Assembly: GCF_023053635.1 (NCBI RefSeq)
Contig: NC_086172.1
Coordinates: 122,611,681-122,675,680 of the forward strand
Length of the DNA stretch: 64,000 bases
Source: Elgaria multicarinata webbii
Taxonomy: Eukaryota > Chordata > Lepidosauria > Squamata > Anguidae
Reading direction: 5' to 3'
In this document: in pieces, positions 13,301-23,400 of the stretch
Layout: the number at the start of each line of letters is the position of its first letter
How positions within the stretch are numbered: the stretch's first letter is position 1
Notes under the pieces: generated by a model
The model's database searches: none
The model's input: only the letters and a program-made list of their open reading frames with translations
Told to the model about the DNA's origin: nothing
Made by a program: the position numbers and the translations under genes

Positions 13301-16300
13301 TAAGAGGAAGAATTGGCTAAAATTGCCACCTGACCCCCTTCTTCCAATGTGAACAGAAGTACAGTGAGCTCAAGGCTAGATCCAACCCAATGAATTTAAT
13401 TTTAAAGCACTAATGGATTTATTAGAACTTTTAATGTGAATTATTTAGTGAACAGATCTTCTCTTTGGTTTTTACACTGAAACACCAGGGCCAGCCTGCA
13501 CCTTATGGATATTAACTAAATTTCAGAGAGGAGAAGTACTATTCAGAATACTGAAACACATAGTGTAAACTAAATATTCACAGAGACTTCCAGATTCTTC
13601 CACTTAGCTGAATTCTGTATGAACACACTGACTGCACCCTATCAGGTGTTACTTTCAGCAGATTTATTACCTCAGCCTTCTCCAATTTGGCACCTTCCAG
13701 ATATTTCAGACTACAACTCCCATCAGTTCTAGCCAGCATGACCAATGGTTAAGAATGGCAGGAATTGAAATTCAAAAACATGTTAAGGAAGGCTGATTTA
13801 ACTAGTTAAGGTTGAGATCATAATTATTATCAAAAGATTTGAGCATCTGGATCAGAGACCATGTATGGCTTGCCAAAGCTTTCCTACAGGCCACAAAATC
13901 AAGTCTTTATAGTGGCCCTACTGACTGCATACAGACCAAATCTATATGGCTTCCTCCTGCAGGAGGAGCACAGGGAACCAGGCTGGCAGGGGATACAGAA
14001 GCAAGATTTATAATAATTATGTGGGAAACATTTCTCATCCCTGATTTATACAATGCAGGTTCAAAACTATGAAATCTGAAATGTAATGTTGCAATAGCAA
14101 AGGAGTGATTTTGTGTATTATATTGTTGCACTTATTTTTGTCATTTTACTTGCTGTCAACTGCCTTGTGTCTAAAGTTTGAAGAAAGGTGACATACAAAT
14201 GAAGTGGCATACAACGTGGCATACAACCAGTAAATTACCAACAATTCCAATTGAGAAAGAGACACTGGGTCAATTCACATGATCACTGCAGCCTACCATG
14301 GCTTATTTAAACCACAGTTACCGTGTGTGCTGGAGGTCATTTTGAATATTCAACACCCAGTGGGGGTTGCCATGGTCTGTTATGTCATCAGCAGAGGTTG
14401 CTTGAGCGTTAAACAACCCTCAAATAACTCTATAATCTGCTGCCCAAGTTCAGATGACATGACAAACCAGGACAACCCCCCACTGTTGGATGAAAATTCA
14501 AAATGGCTACTCACACATGCTGCAACCAAAATAGTCCTTAAGCTATGGTGGGCTGCAGTAATCATGTAAACCTGGTCAATGAGATAAGATATTACTGGAG
14601 AACTCTCCCTTCTCCCACAGAGCACTACCTGTAACACTCTTTTAGAGGACATGCATAGTTTCAATAGTGAGGCTACTTTTTAGCAGAATCCTTTCCTGTG
14701 GGGCTATTTTCATGCCCATTTATTCATAAATTCCATAAATACTGGAGTACTTTTTAAAGTAAGGACTGCCCCTCTTTCAGGCTGCTGCTAACACAGGTTA
14801 TTGTATATCAGACAGGATTAGTAAATTTTTAATTGTTATTAGTTAGTAAATTTTGTGGATTTGTATGCTAGGCTGCCACAGATACTGATGTAGGAAAGTA
14901 GTCAGTGTGGATATGCATTTACCGAAAACCCATTCTGAAAATGTGGTTAAAGTGTTAGATTCCTGAAGAGATACCTGGGCACAAATCCCCATGTGGGTAT
15001 GAAATTCTTTGAGTGACTTTCAGCCAGACACCAACTCTCGTCCTAACCTACCTCACAGGATTGTCATTAGGATAAAATGGGGAGGGGGGGGAAGGACGAC
15101 AGCCACTTTTCAATAAACTAGTAAAGTATTTTGTTATACACTATCTCCCCACCTCCTTTAAGATGCATTTCAAATTCCCAGCTTTGAAGATTAGAACTGC
15201 AGTAGGATGTAACAGGACCATTTTTGCAGTTGCCTTAAAGAGTGTGAAAGAGTCTGGAATAATTCTTCACTGATTGTTGGGAAAAGGAGCTGGGCTACTT
15301 CAATAGGACTTTGAAGTTGCGGTCATTATTGCTTTGCTGCTCTCTTCCAATATTTTATTTCATTGTTGTGCTCTTCTAGTGCTTGATTTATCATGAGTGT
15401 TTCATACATTGCTAATTCACAATCAGTAAAGTATTACATGTTTCCACACTCTTAAGGCAACTGCAAAACTGGTCCTATTCTCTTGTACTCTGTAAACTAC
15501 AATGCACATTAATGGTGGAACAAGTTTGCTAAGTATGCGCTAGTCACTTTCTATTATGAATATTTCATTGCTATTTCAGTGCAATGTTATGTGCTAGTGG
15601 GGGCAGAAGCAGCCCTTACATAATTATACTTTATGTAAAGCACTTTGGGGATCCTTCTAGATGAAAATCAAGAGTAATGTATTTCCACACTTACCTGAAA
15701 CCAGTTTATTCCAATGAAGCTAATGCCTCAACAATAAACCATGCACATCTGAAAGATGCTTTGATATTCATAACATTAAATTTTGGTCAGTAATTTTTAG
15801 GGTTGTGTTTCAGCTATATTAAGGTCTCTTTTCACACAGAAAAAAGCAAGTTAATGTGTAAAATTGCATATCTAACATGCTAAAAACTTAGTTATAGTTA
15901 GGGTTATCAACTATATCAAGCTCTAAAATTGCCTGAGCAAGAGTCAATGGCATTCTCTTCTAGACTGCAAAGATGTGCCCAATATAGTGCAGAATTTTTA
16001 GTAAGCTGTATTTTAACTACTAAAGCATCCCACTCTAAAATGAGCCCACAGTGGAACAAGATCTGATGCTGGATGCAGTATTTTGACTACTGTACCCAAT
16101 GGAGTTCTTGCTCATAACATATCAACTGTAAGCTATCTCAGGCTCACTTTCACTAGGTAACTCTAGGTCTTGCATGCCTGGTTTGTTTGTTTCTTTAATA
16201 CCGTACATTAAGCAAATCCCACCACCACCAATCATCTTCAAAAGAACAAATTCAAAGCAATCAGCATCAGTGTAGATTAGCTATGAAAACAAAATACTTA

Positions 16301-16372
16301 CATAGGATTGGCATTCAAGGAGCAATGATCCACCATCATTTCTGGGAGGAAATCCAACTTAAAAGCAGCCAT
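1232..16372 (-). CDS. CELF1: CELF1 (CUGBP1), CUGBP Elav-like family member 1, 5' part of the coding region
   Basis: This gene-level entry covers the exons listed separately below; the gene runs off the left edge. The protein binds GU-rich RNA and controls alternative splicing, translation and deadenylation in nucleus and cytoplasm. Coding exons of 129, 82, 162, 80, 135, 49, 83 and 178 bp (from the ATG at 10677) join in frame and translate to a product nearly identical to vertebrate CELF1. RRM1 has RNP2 KMFVGQVP (about residues 17-24) and RNP1 GCCFVTF. RRM2 has RNP2 KLFIGMIS and RNP1 GCAFVTF. The linker [20 protein letters not shown] follows. Residues 1 to about 299 of roughly 490 are present; the rest of the linker and RRM3 are not in the window. 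Alternative first exons and tandem acceptors are described in their own entries. CELF2 is the closest paralog, but the N-terminus [12 protein letters not shown] and the neighbours favour CELF1. Confidence 0.97.
1850..1990. mobile_element. MITE, GGCCTTAGCTAGACC ends, 141 bp
   Basis: Terminal inverted repeats GGCCTTAGCTAGACCTAAGG... are near perfect over about 26 bp. TTT flanks both ends. A longer relative with the same ends is at 27003-27471. Three-base duplications suit PIF/Harbinger, but TTT and CCC are not its usual TWA, so the superfamily is tentative. Confidence 0.8.
2527..2745. mobile_element. Truncated MITE, GGCTGCGTTCAGACAACAC family
   Basis: Starts GGCTGCGTTCAGACAACACG and continues AGTCAATGGTGGGGTAATAA. 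It shares about 200 bp with the elements at 23401 and 56445 but lacks their right half. Probably PIF/Harbinger-like. Confidence 0.7.
3270..3343 (+). mobile_element. LINE 3' tail fragment
   Basis: Ends in AGTGGTATACAAATGTTATA followed by ATAAATAAATAAATAA, the form of L2/CR1-like squamate LINE tails. The body is missing. Confidence 0.5.
3690..3771 (-). CDS. CELF1: CELF1 exon with two acceptors 12 nt apart (LYLQ insert)
   Basis: With the upstream acceptor (CTAG before 3771) the exon is 82 bp and starts [18 protein letters not shown]. With the inner acceptor (TTACAG before 3759) it is 70 bp and lacks LYLQ. The donor is GTGAGT-like at 3689. The same plus/minus LYLQ choice is known for mammalian CELF1. 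Two extra alanines (QTAAASSG) are present relative to human QTASSG. Confidence 0.94.
4397..4558 (-). CDS. CELF1: CELF1 exon, end of RRM2 and Gln-rich linker
   Basis: A 162-bp exon encoding 54 residues, [20 protein letters not shown] through [11 protein letters not shown], phase 0 at both ends. The acceptor is ATTGCAG and the donor GTGAGT. It covers the last beta strand of RRM2 and the start of the linker. Confidence 0.97.
4884..4963 (-). CDS. CELF1: CELF1 exon, RRM2 RNP1
   Basis: An 80-bp exon, 26 codons plus a split Gly: [20 protein letters not shown] and QAQTME. It carries the RNP1 motif of RRM2. Acceptor CTTCCCAG, donor GTAAGA. Confidence 0.97.
5137..5271 (-). CDS. CELF1: CELF1 exon, RRM2 RNP2, with a TAGCAG tandem acceptor
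   Basis: A 135-bp exon encoding (A)[19 protein letters not shown] through GPDGLSR. RNP2 is KLFIGMIS. The acceptor is a NAGNAG pair: using TAG keeps Ala (exon from 5271), using CAG removes it (exon from 5268). Donor GTAAGC. Confidence 0.96.
5722..5932. repeat. Palindromic repeat with TGGGTTGGATCC / GGATCCAACCCA ends
   Basis: Left end CTGGGTTGGATCCAGAATCT and right end GGGATCCAACCCAGT are inverted. Related copies lie at about 9097-9390 and 13100-13394. It looks like a short non-autonomous element. Confidence 0.65.
6384..6402. repeat. (GT)n microsatellite
   Basis: About nine GT units within a CELF1 intron. Confidence 0.9.
6931..6979 (-). CDS. CELF1: CELF1 exon, 49 bp between RRM1 and RRM2
   Basis: Encodes [16 protein letters not shown] plus one base. 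Acceptor TGTCACAG, donor GTAAGTG. It is identical in sequence to vertebrate CELF1 over its 16 codons. Confidence 0.97.
7033..7912 (-). mobile_element. hAT (Charlie/ZBED5-like) transposon, 880 bp, complete ends, internally deleted
   Basis: The ends are exact 15-bp inverted repeats CAGTGGTTCCCAATT, flanked on both sides by TTCTAGAA (7025-7032 and 7913-7920), an 8-bp target duplication as hAT elements make. On the minus strand an open frame at 7345-7899 reads in part [34 protein letters not shown] and [16 protein letters not shown]. This is the C-terminal dimerisation domain of Charlie/ZBED5-type hAT transposases (compare ...PFSSTYLCESGFS...KYRNRLDVESDLRL). The DDE catalytic core and BED finger are absent. 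It inserted in a CELF1 intron, 50 bp from the 49-bp exon. Confidence 0.93.
8150..8232 (-). CDS. CELF1: CELF1 exon, RRM1 RNP1
   Basis: An 83-bp exon encoding (G)[18 protein letters not shown] and LHNMKILPG. It carries RNP1 of RRM1. Human has KVLPG where this has KILPG. Acceptor TTTATAG, donor GTAAGA. Confidence 0.97.
8667..9084. mobile_element. MITE with TTTGCAC ends and subterminal hairpins
   Basis: The left end TTTGCACATGTTGACAACCC and right end ...GTTGTCATTACGTGCAAA are inverted for about 65 bp, to GTGGGAGAGA. Each end also carries its own small palindrome (ACAACCCAT...ATGGGTTGT). A partial relative lies at 12776-12960. Confidence 0.75.
9097..9390. repeat. Palindromic GGGTTGGATCC repeat, second copy
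   Basis: Begins ATGGGTTGGATCCATAG and fades near CACTGGATAAAACCC. Same family as 5722-5932. Contains a G-rich run at about 9251. Confidence 0.5.
10500..10771 (-). CDS. CELF1: CELF1 start exon ([15 protein letters not shown]1 RNP2) with two acceptors
   Basis: The main start codon is ATG 10677-10675, encoding [20 protein letters not shown] up to QNPPQSK and a split Gly; donor GTAAGAG. Two 3' splice sites are visible. The distal one (TTTCAG before 10771) gives a 272-bp exon with about 94 nt ahead of MNGT. The internal one (TCATGCAG before 10687) joins in frame to the alternative first exon at 16302-16372, giving NANPISKKMNGT. In the long form an in-frame ATG at 10749 would add a 24-residue extension ([16 protein letters not shown]...), preceded in frame by TAA. 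A 6-codon uORF (ATG 10762) overlaps that ATG. Which start is used is not decided by sequence alone; MNGT is the conserved one. Confidence 0.93.
10905..11255. repeat. Palindromic repeat built on CCATGGTTTG motifs
   Basis: TAGCCATGGTTTGTAGAAG at the left and AACAAACCATGGTTTGA at the right enclose repeated GGGTTGT/ACAACCC and CCATGGTTTG blocks. Probably a degraded MITE. Confidence 0.5.
12431..12571. repeat. Palindromic ACTACAACTCCCATCA repeat, copy 1
   Basis: The left arm GGTGCCTTCCAG...ACTACAACTCCCAT and right arm ...CATCTGGAGGGCACT are inverted around GCCAGCATGGTCAATGG. At least seven copies occur in the window. Short non-autonomous element, class uncertain. Confidence 0.75.
12776..12960. mobile_element. 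Half copy of the TTTGCAC-ended MITE
   Basis: Starts TTTGCACGTAACGACAG and includes AAGTGGGAGAAAGC; matches the left half of 8667-9084 and lacks the right terminus. Confidence 0.6.
13100..13394. repeat. Palindromic GGGTTGGATCC repeat, third copy
   Basis: Left end GGGCTGGATCCATACC, right end GGCTAGATCCAACCCA, about 295 bp. Same family as 5722-5932. Confidence 0.65.
13677..13793. repeat. Palindromic ACTACAACTCCCATCA repeat, copy 2
   Basis: Contains GACTACAACTCCCATCAG and GCCAGCATGACCAATGG with a degraded right arm. Confidence 0.7.
14275..14573. mobile_element. MITE, 299 bp, with about 80-bp inverted ends
   Basis: The ends TTCACATGATCACTGCAGCC and, inverted, AGGTTTACATGATTACTGC run imperfectly inverted to about AATTCAAAATG. 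GGTCAAT flanks both sides (14268-14274, 14574-14580). A 7-8 bp duplication suggests hAT-like mobilisation. Confidence 0.75.
15214..15476. mobile_element. MITE-like inverted repeat, about 263 bp
   Basis: AGGACCATTTTTGCAGTTGC...AGAGTGTG at the left pairs with CACACTCTTAAGGCAACTGC...TGGTCCT at the right. The arms are about 65 bp and imperfect. No flanking duplication was identified. Confidence 0.65.
16302..16372 (-). CDS. CELF1: CELF1 alternative first coding exon ([20 protein letters not shown])
   Basis: ATG 16372-16370 in good context (AAGTGATGG) opens 23 codons, [20 protein letters not shown] then ANP, and ends in AT just before donor GTAAGTATT. Spliced to the acceptor before 10687 it gives ...[14 protein letters not shown]. 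Human long CELF1 isoforms have ...[15 protein letters not shown] at the same place. The noncoding part of this exon continues above 16372, and its 5' limit is not visible. An inner in-frame Met pair (EMMVD) could also serve as a start, as in mammalian isoforms. Confidence 0.93.
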
Positions 16373-17377
16373 CACTTCTCTGCTTACCACAAACCACTAA
16401 TGCTAGATCACTGCCCTGTCGAACCAATTGAACACCACCACTTAAGTTCTGCAGGTCTTAACACACTGATCCACACAAAAACACAAGAACGCAAGCTTGG
16501 GTGAGACCAGCAACAGACACCACAAAAACAGGCTGGACTGGGAAAGGAACATGGGGACCAGGATTAAAAAGGGGATGTGACCATGTGAAGAGAGACTCAG
16601 CTCAGTACACAATGAAAATGCTGATGCACTGGGCTTGTTTTGTGCAATTTTCCCTGGCGAAGCAGTACTGAGTGCACTGTCAGATAAACAGAGTGTCAGA
16701 TCCATGAAGATAGTTGTGTGCAACAGAGCAGAAGGAACACAAACTAGCTTCATAGCTCCCAATAAAACTCTCTACCCAAACAGTGTCAGTATGAGGCCTT
16801 AAATATTCCTTTACATATAATATATTTGAAGCAAGACATCATTATACTGAGTTCGTGGTATGAGGCAAGTTAATTTTGTGGGATGTTGAAATCTGATTAA
16901 CCTCTGGCTCATACTATATGTAGCTAGCCTCAAAATGTTTGGATTTGCTTCTGGGCAAGATTTCCAATCCCTGGGCAGAACAAGACTTTACTTCAACCTT
17001 GAATTGACACATCCCAATTGAAGATATCGGCAAGCCTAAAAAATTCACTTATAAAAGAAACTGAGCATTCAGAAATTCCTGGCCTAATGAGTTCATTTCT
17101 TGATATACAACAAAATACAAACAAAACATTAGTAGCATTTTTCATCGAAATGCACAATCAAATATGAAGTTGTCACACTATTAACATCTTGGTATCTCAC
17201 CTCCCAATATTTTGTCAAAGTTCTTTGTCCTTTTGCAAACTGATTTTTCCCCATATTCATGTAGCCTTATTTCAGATTCAAGTTTTACAACCCTAACACA
17301 ACATTTACTTCAGATTCCAGGTTTACCACCCTCTAAAATATTCCTGATTAAATCTATGTAAGTTAACTTTCCCACAT

Positions 17378-17715
17378 CTACTATTTATTTTATTTATTTA
17401 TCATATTTATACCCCGCTCCTCAGCCAAAAAAGGCTCTCGGAGCGGCTAACACTTAGCAAAAACACTAACACTTAGCAAAAAAGACAGTCCCTGCCCTCA
17501 GGCTTACAGTCTAATAAAGACATGACACACAAGGAAAAGGAGTTCAGGAGGGAAGAGGTAAAGAGAGAGAGAAATTAAGTGGACTGGGAAAAGGGCTGAT
17601 GGGATTGTCCTGCTCCCGAAGGAGGGGAGTCCAACTGGAGCAGGCCCCGATGTTTCCTCGGCCTGCTCCTGTCCCCTCGGTCCTTCTTCTTCCCCACAGG
17701 GCCAAGATGGCAGTT
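17378..17715 (-). mobile_element. LINE 3' fragment, minus orientation
   Basis: Plus-strand start TTTTATTTATTTATCATATT then TATACCCCGCTCCTCAGCC is the reverse complement of a GGGGTATAAATATGATAAAT tail. A short local duplication (AACACTTAGCAAAAA) is present. The body has no long open frame. Confidence 0.6.
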
Positions 17716-18424
17716 TTGTGTGTTTTGTGAACACACTATTGTGTGTTCAGACAATCATTGTCTTTTTTCATCACATAACAACTGAACTGACCTTTTCTGT
17801 GTATTTTCAAAGGGAAGAGAATTACTACATATGTCTAGGAAATAAAAAGTATGCTACAGAGCATTTCACAGAAAAGTCTTGCTGGTAACAATAGCCATGT
17901 ATGTCTTGCAACCATCTCCAGCTTCCGTACAGCTAAAGAGATGGTAGCTTAATTCTCTTAGAATACAAGTCATATATACCAACGATAAAGCCGCCTACAT
18001 TTAAATCTATTTAGGATGCAACCCTATTGATGTCTAAATAAAAAAGGTTATTTCTCTGTCTAAATATCCATAGGATTGCATACTTTTTAAGGCATTTTTT
18101 CACATCAAGCTCGAGCTCATTCAAGGCTATAGATAATTCTGCACTATCCCTGAAATCAGTTCTCATACCTGTTGAACACATGAACACATGAATTTTCATT
18201 TAGTTCAAATGTGCTTGTTTACCTGCTACCCTCCTTTACACTTCTTTTCTTTTAGCTCCCTGGCCTGGTTTACTAGCAAAGTACCTGACAGTACAATGGC
18301 TTACATATAGTGTTTGAATAACAAACATTTCTGGAGGAAAAACTGTGCTGATATTATCATTTCTTTTCTAGGACTAACAACACAGTCAATACTGAGGTGC
18401 TCAAATTTATTAGCTTCGTGTTAG

Positions 18425-18570
18425 GGGTGAGCAACCTGTGGGTCTCATGTTTTGACTCCCTCCAGATGTTTGGTTCCAACTCCCTTTAACACCAGTGAGT
18501 ATGGCCAATGATAAGGGTTAATGGGAGTTGGTAGCCCAGAAACATCTAGAGGACCACAGGTTGCACACTC
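18425..18570. repeat. Palindromic ACTACAACTCCCATCA repeat, copy 3
   Basis: Has CCTCCAGATGTTTGG and ACATCTAGAGGACCACAGG arms around GTATGGCCAATGAT. Degraded. Confidence 0.6.
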
Positions 18571-18587
18571 TAGCTCTATGGAAAACA

Positions 18588-19865
18588 TGAGAATACAAAG
18601 AACCAAAATGTTCAGGGGGCTGGAATAATGTCCTTACAATGAAAAGTTATATTTGGGGCTTTTTAACCTAGAAAAGGGTAATGGGTGACATAAAAGGGGT
18701 TTATAAAATTTATATATAGCATGAAGAATGTAAAGTTAAGTTTTTCTCCCTCTCTCATAATATTAGAACCCAGGGGCCGACCACTGAAGATTGTGGGAGA
18801 TCCATGACAAATAATAATTAAAAAAACTCTTCAAATACTTGAAAGGTTGTCACACAGAGGAGGGCCATGATCTCTTCTCGATCAACTTGGAACCAGGATA
18901 CCTGAGAGAGCGCCTTCTCCCTTACCAACCTGCCTGGTCACTGAGGTCATCCGAGGGCCTGCTCCTGGTGGTTCCATATAGATCCATCCTCCGATTGGAA
19001 TCCACCAGGGGAAGAGCCTTCAGCGTGGTGGCGCCCCTCCTGTGGAATTCCCTGCCTCTGGAGGTCAGGCAGGCGCCAACCTTGTACTCCTTTCAGCTCC
19101 TCCTAAAAACATCTTTATTCCAAGAAGTTTTTCCTTAATATGCAGCCTTGAATCTCTGTTTTTGCTTCTTTTAAATTTTGTTTTTACTGTTTACTGTTTT
19201 ATTGTTTTTATTTTCATTTTATCTTGTACACTGCTTCAACATTTTTCAATAGGGAGCGGTATATAAATTATCTAAATATATAAATAAAATAAATAAACCC
19301 AGAATGCAGGACACAGACTAATGGGCTCAAGTTACAGAAAGCCAGATTCCGGCAGGAAATCAGGAAAAACTTCCTGACTGTTAGGGCAGTACAGCAGTGG
19401 AACCAATTACCTAGGGAGGTCGTGGGCTCTCCCACACTAGAGGCATTCAAGAGGCAGCTGGACAGCCATCTGTCAGGTATGCTTTAAGGTGGATTCCTGG
19501 ATTGAGCAGGGGGTTGGACTCGATGGCCTTATAGGCCCCTTCTAACTACTATTCTATGATTCTATGTGCTCTTTCATATAACTGAACTATGGAATTTGTT
19601 ACTACAAGATGTGGTGATAGCCACTTAACTTTAAAGAGGGATTAGAGAAATTCATACAGGATAAACCTATCAATGGTTACTAGCCATGATGGCAATACAC
19701 TACATCCAGGATCAGAGAAAGTTGCTGGAAACAACAGGAGAGGACTACTGCTCTCATGTCCTGGCTTGTGAGCTTTCAATACAGATGTGGTTAATCACTG
19801 CTGGGAAAAGGATGCTGAACTAGAAAAACTTTTGGCTTGATGCAGCAGGGCTCTTTTCTTTTTCT
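18588..19865 (+). mobile_element. Three-level LINE nest (CR1-like LINE > CR1 > L2-like LINE)
   Basis: The outer LINE runs 18588 to about 18825 and resumes at about 19567-19865, ending TTGATGCAGCAGGGCTCTT. Inside it is a CR1 3' end (about 18826-18882 and 19291-19566), ending ATTCTATGATTCTATG. Inside that is an L2-like fragment (about 18883-19290) reading PGYLRERLLPYQPAWSLRSS and PLLWNSLPLEVRQAPTLYSF, with tail GAGCGGTATATAAAT and AAATAAATAAA. The CR1 halves join at the place where the intact CR1 at 24320 has CTCGATCCTCCCAGAGTGCA. All parts are in plus orientation. Confidence 0.82.
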
Positions 19866-20164
19866 TAAGCTGATCTGATTTTTTTTAACAAAGTAAATAT
19901 ATGTAACATTTTCTCAAGTTAAACACACTTTGGTGTAGTGGGATGAAAGTGTTACTTTTCTCAAGCATAAGGTTCAATATTTTGAATTTATCTGAAAAGG
20001 TTAACCTTAAGGGTCAACTACCAACAAAGGAATTAAGAGCCATGCAGGAATGTTAAGGTGTATTTGAGAAGTTTGTTGGGAATTATCTTCTGAACACCTT
20101 TTCTACTACACATAACACACACTCTTTTGAAGACACAGGGTTTGAAACCCAAAATTTAGGGTTT

Positions 20165-20232
20165 GTTTATTTATTTGATTTGTACCCTGTCTTTTTACCA
20201 AGAAAAATAGCATTTAAGGCAGCTAAAAGTGT
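20165..20232 (-). mobile_element. LINE 3' tail scrap, minus orientation
   Basis: GTTTATTTATTTGATTTGTA then CCCTGTCTTTTTACC, the reverse complement of a LINE tail. Confidence 0.45.
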
Positions 20233-20392
20233 TGTTACTCTCAAGTAAGGAAAGCAGAAGTGTGAATCATTTGTGCTTGCAAAGTGGGAGATTGCATTTC
20301 TCACCTGCAGCCAGAGCCATACATAATAACAGCCTCATTTTGCATGTTACAAGAAAGTTGAAAACAGAAATGTTCTCAGAGACTGAGAACAT

Positions 20393-20545
20393 TTGTGGGC
20401 TCTCCCACACCAGAGGCCTTCAAGAGGCAGCTGGACAACCATCTGTCAGGGATGCTTTAGGGTGGATTCCTGCATTGAGCAGGGGGGTGGACTCGATGGC
20501 CTTGTAGGCCCCTTCCAACTCTGCTATTCTATGATTCTATGATTG
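20393..20545 (+). mobile_element. CR1 LINE 3' end, 5'-truncated
   Basis: Begins in GTGGGCTCTCCCACACCAGA and ends CTATTCTATGATTCTATGAT, matching the last 150 bp of the CR1 at 23697-24600 with few changes; a fairly recent short insertion. Confidence 0.88.
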
Positions 20546-22520
20546 AAACTTCTAAAAACAACAGACTAACCTCCCATGACAAAGCAGCTGAAGCTACCTT
20601 CCTGTAATTTCCTTGTTGTAGTGTAGAGTTTAATTTAAAGCCATCTCAAGTTTCACCTACTTGAGTTCAGCTGCTTGTTAATTGAATAAATTGATAAAAA
20701 GTTTAAAACTGCAGCACAGGCAACACTTTGGCAGCCAAGACATATGTCTGTCAGCATGAGATAATGGCCTGCTTGATCTGTGCAAAAGTTAAGCAGATGG
20801 CAACTTGCAATTTAACCATGTCAGTAATGTTTGCGTTAAGTTCCCCAAGAGGTTTGGGCTGATTTTAACCATACTAATCTTCCTTTCACACTTTTATGAA
20901 TTACAGCAAGAATGTTCAATTGGTGGCTCATGAGCCGTTTCTTGCAATTTTATCTTTGCTCTTGACCCCTGCCCTCCTTAACTGATTACAGCCAGGAGAT
21001 CTGGCCTAAGTACCTGGATCCAGGAAATAATCAACACTTCTTTGAGAGTTGGATGATTACCAACCTTTTTAAAAGAGAAAGTGGTCTGACCTCTCTCAAA
21101 GAAGACAGGGATACATAAAGAGGGCTTTAATAATTTTAGACCAGTGACCAATCTTCCATTTTTTGGCATGGTGATTGAATGGGTAGTTGCTGGCCAATGT
21201 CAGACACTTCTGGATGATTCTGATTATCTAGACCCATTTCAACTGAGTTTTAGGTCTGGTTCTGCCTTGATCACCCTCTGAGATGATCTTTGCTAGGAAA
21301 AGGACACTGGGAGTGCATCCCTGATGGTTCTCTTAGACCTCTCAGTGCCTTTCAGTACCATTGACCACAGTATCCTTTTTGGAAAGCTATCTGAATTGAG
21401 AGTTGGAGGAACTGTTTTACAGTGGTTCTGCTCCTATATGGATGGCCGATTCCAGAAGGTGGTGCTGGGGACTACAGTTCTGCTTCATGGAGACTGTTGT
21501 GACATCCCTCAGGGCTTTATTTTGTACCCCATGCTTTCTAACATTTACTTGAAACTGCTGGGAGAGGTTGTCTGGAGGGATGGAATGAAGTATCATCAAA
21601 TGCAAGTGAGGCATCTGAACTGGTGCTATCCTGAACTGGTTCTTGGACTCAGTAAAGAGCTGGGTGAGGGCCAATAACCTGAGACTCAATCCAGGAAAGC
21701 TGAAGTTTAAGTTTTAGGTAGCTTATCTGTCCAGCTAAGTGGCATTCAACTTGCTCTAAATGGAGTTGCGCTTCTCCAGAAGGAGCAAGTTCATAGTCTA
21801 AGAGTGTTCATAGACACAGCTCTGTCTCACTTGAGGCCTCAGTTGATTTGAATGTCTTTTAAACTAGCTCTAGCCTGCATTCATTGTCTCCAGTACTAAA
21901 TTCTGCATTGCCATGCTTTCTCTGTGTAAGGCTGTAAATATCACCAGTCTTTTCAATATATTTAAGCCAAAGCAATTTCATTTTAGTTTTCTTACATCTT
22001 AGTTATCTCCAACATATTTAGGGGCCCCTCATAATATGAGGCCTATGCCATGGCTTACTTGGCTTGTTCCTAAATCTGGCACTTGCTCAATGGCATGAAG
22101 TACCTTTCATCAGCTTCAGCTGAAATACCAGCTACAACCCTACCAGGACAGAGATAGCCTCGCTACAGTTAGACATGCACTGATATCCTCCTGCCTGGAT
22201 TACTACAATATATTATACCTGTGGGTATCTCTGAAGAGGATCTGGAAACTTTAACTAGTGCAGAATATAGCAGTGAGGCTGTTACTGGCACTGATTTTTA
22301 AATATATTACTCCAGTGCTGCATGAACTACTCTGGTTTCCAGTTAGTTTCTGGATAGAGATGTAAAATTTTGGAAAATTTTGAGGTCATTGGTGGGGAAT
22401 GTTTTTCCATTCTCCCCCCCACCCCGCCCAGAAATAACCAGAAATTTTTAGGAAAAAGGGGAAATTAGCAATACTCATTTTTAGCAGACTTTGCAAATCT
22501 AAAATCACTTTGTTCCTTTA

Positions 22521-22645
22521 GAACAGCCTTCCCCAACCTGGTGCCTTCCAGATATTTTTTTGACTTCAGCTCCTATCAGCATTCTGGACCATCAGTTAAT
22601 GTTCAGGAATGCTGGCCATTGTAGTCCAAAACATCTGTTAAGGTT
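22521..22645. repeat. Palindromic ACTACAACTCCCATCA repeat, copy 4
   Basis: GTGCCTTCCAGATATT arm, GTAGTCCAAAACATCTG arm; flanked at 22340-22510 by an A/T-rich GGAAAATTTT-type repeat seen also near 11630. Confidence 0.65.
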
Positions 22646-23400
22646 TATGAAGACTGCTTTAAGAACACAAAGCAGCCTTTATGTTCCTAAAGTTATATTA
22701 TGTATAACTTGGTTTGCTCATAAATTAACATTTTATTTGAAATCTTTAAAAAACGAACTAAGTAAATTTGTAATCACAATCTGAATAAACTACACTTCTA
22801 AAATTTAATATACAAAACATGATAATTTTATGAGGAAACCAGGTTATACATAATATAACTTTAGGTTCCTGGTTAATATCTGACTAGAGGGAACTTCAGC
22901 AAGTAGTCCCTAGAACATCTGAAGCCAGAAGAAGCAGGAAAAACTGGAGCCAGAGGAAGACTGCCTATCAATATAAGATACATTGGATCAATTTTAATAA
23001 CAGTCCAGACAGCTTCAGCACTGGGGTGGTATGGAAATGTAATAAATGAAATAAGGAATGGAAGAAATAACTATGCTGAGAATCTTACAGAGAGGATTTT
23101 TTTTAAAAAAAAACCCTTGGCTTTATTATTTCCAGACTTATTTCCAGAATTTTTATATCTAGTATTTCTATAAAAGTCTCCTTATTACATAGCTTTTAGA
23201 AATCGTTTTGGGGGGAGTAAATCCTTGAAACAATATATCAACAACTTGTCTTAAATTCTAAAAGAACAGCTTTGTTGCTTTCCAATTTCAGACAAAATAA
23301 AATACAGTCCTTTGAAAAACACACACAGGGGAAATCTGTTCCCCCTTCCCCAGAATTTTTGGTTTTTTTCTAGGCCTTCACATCTCTGAATCAAAGAGAT

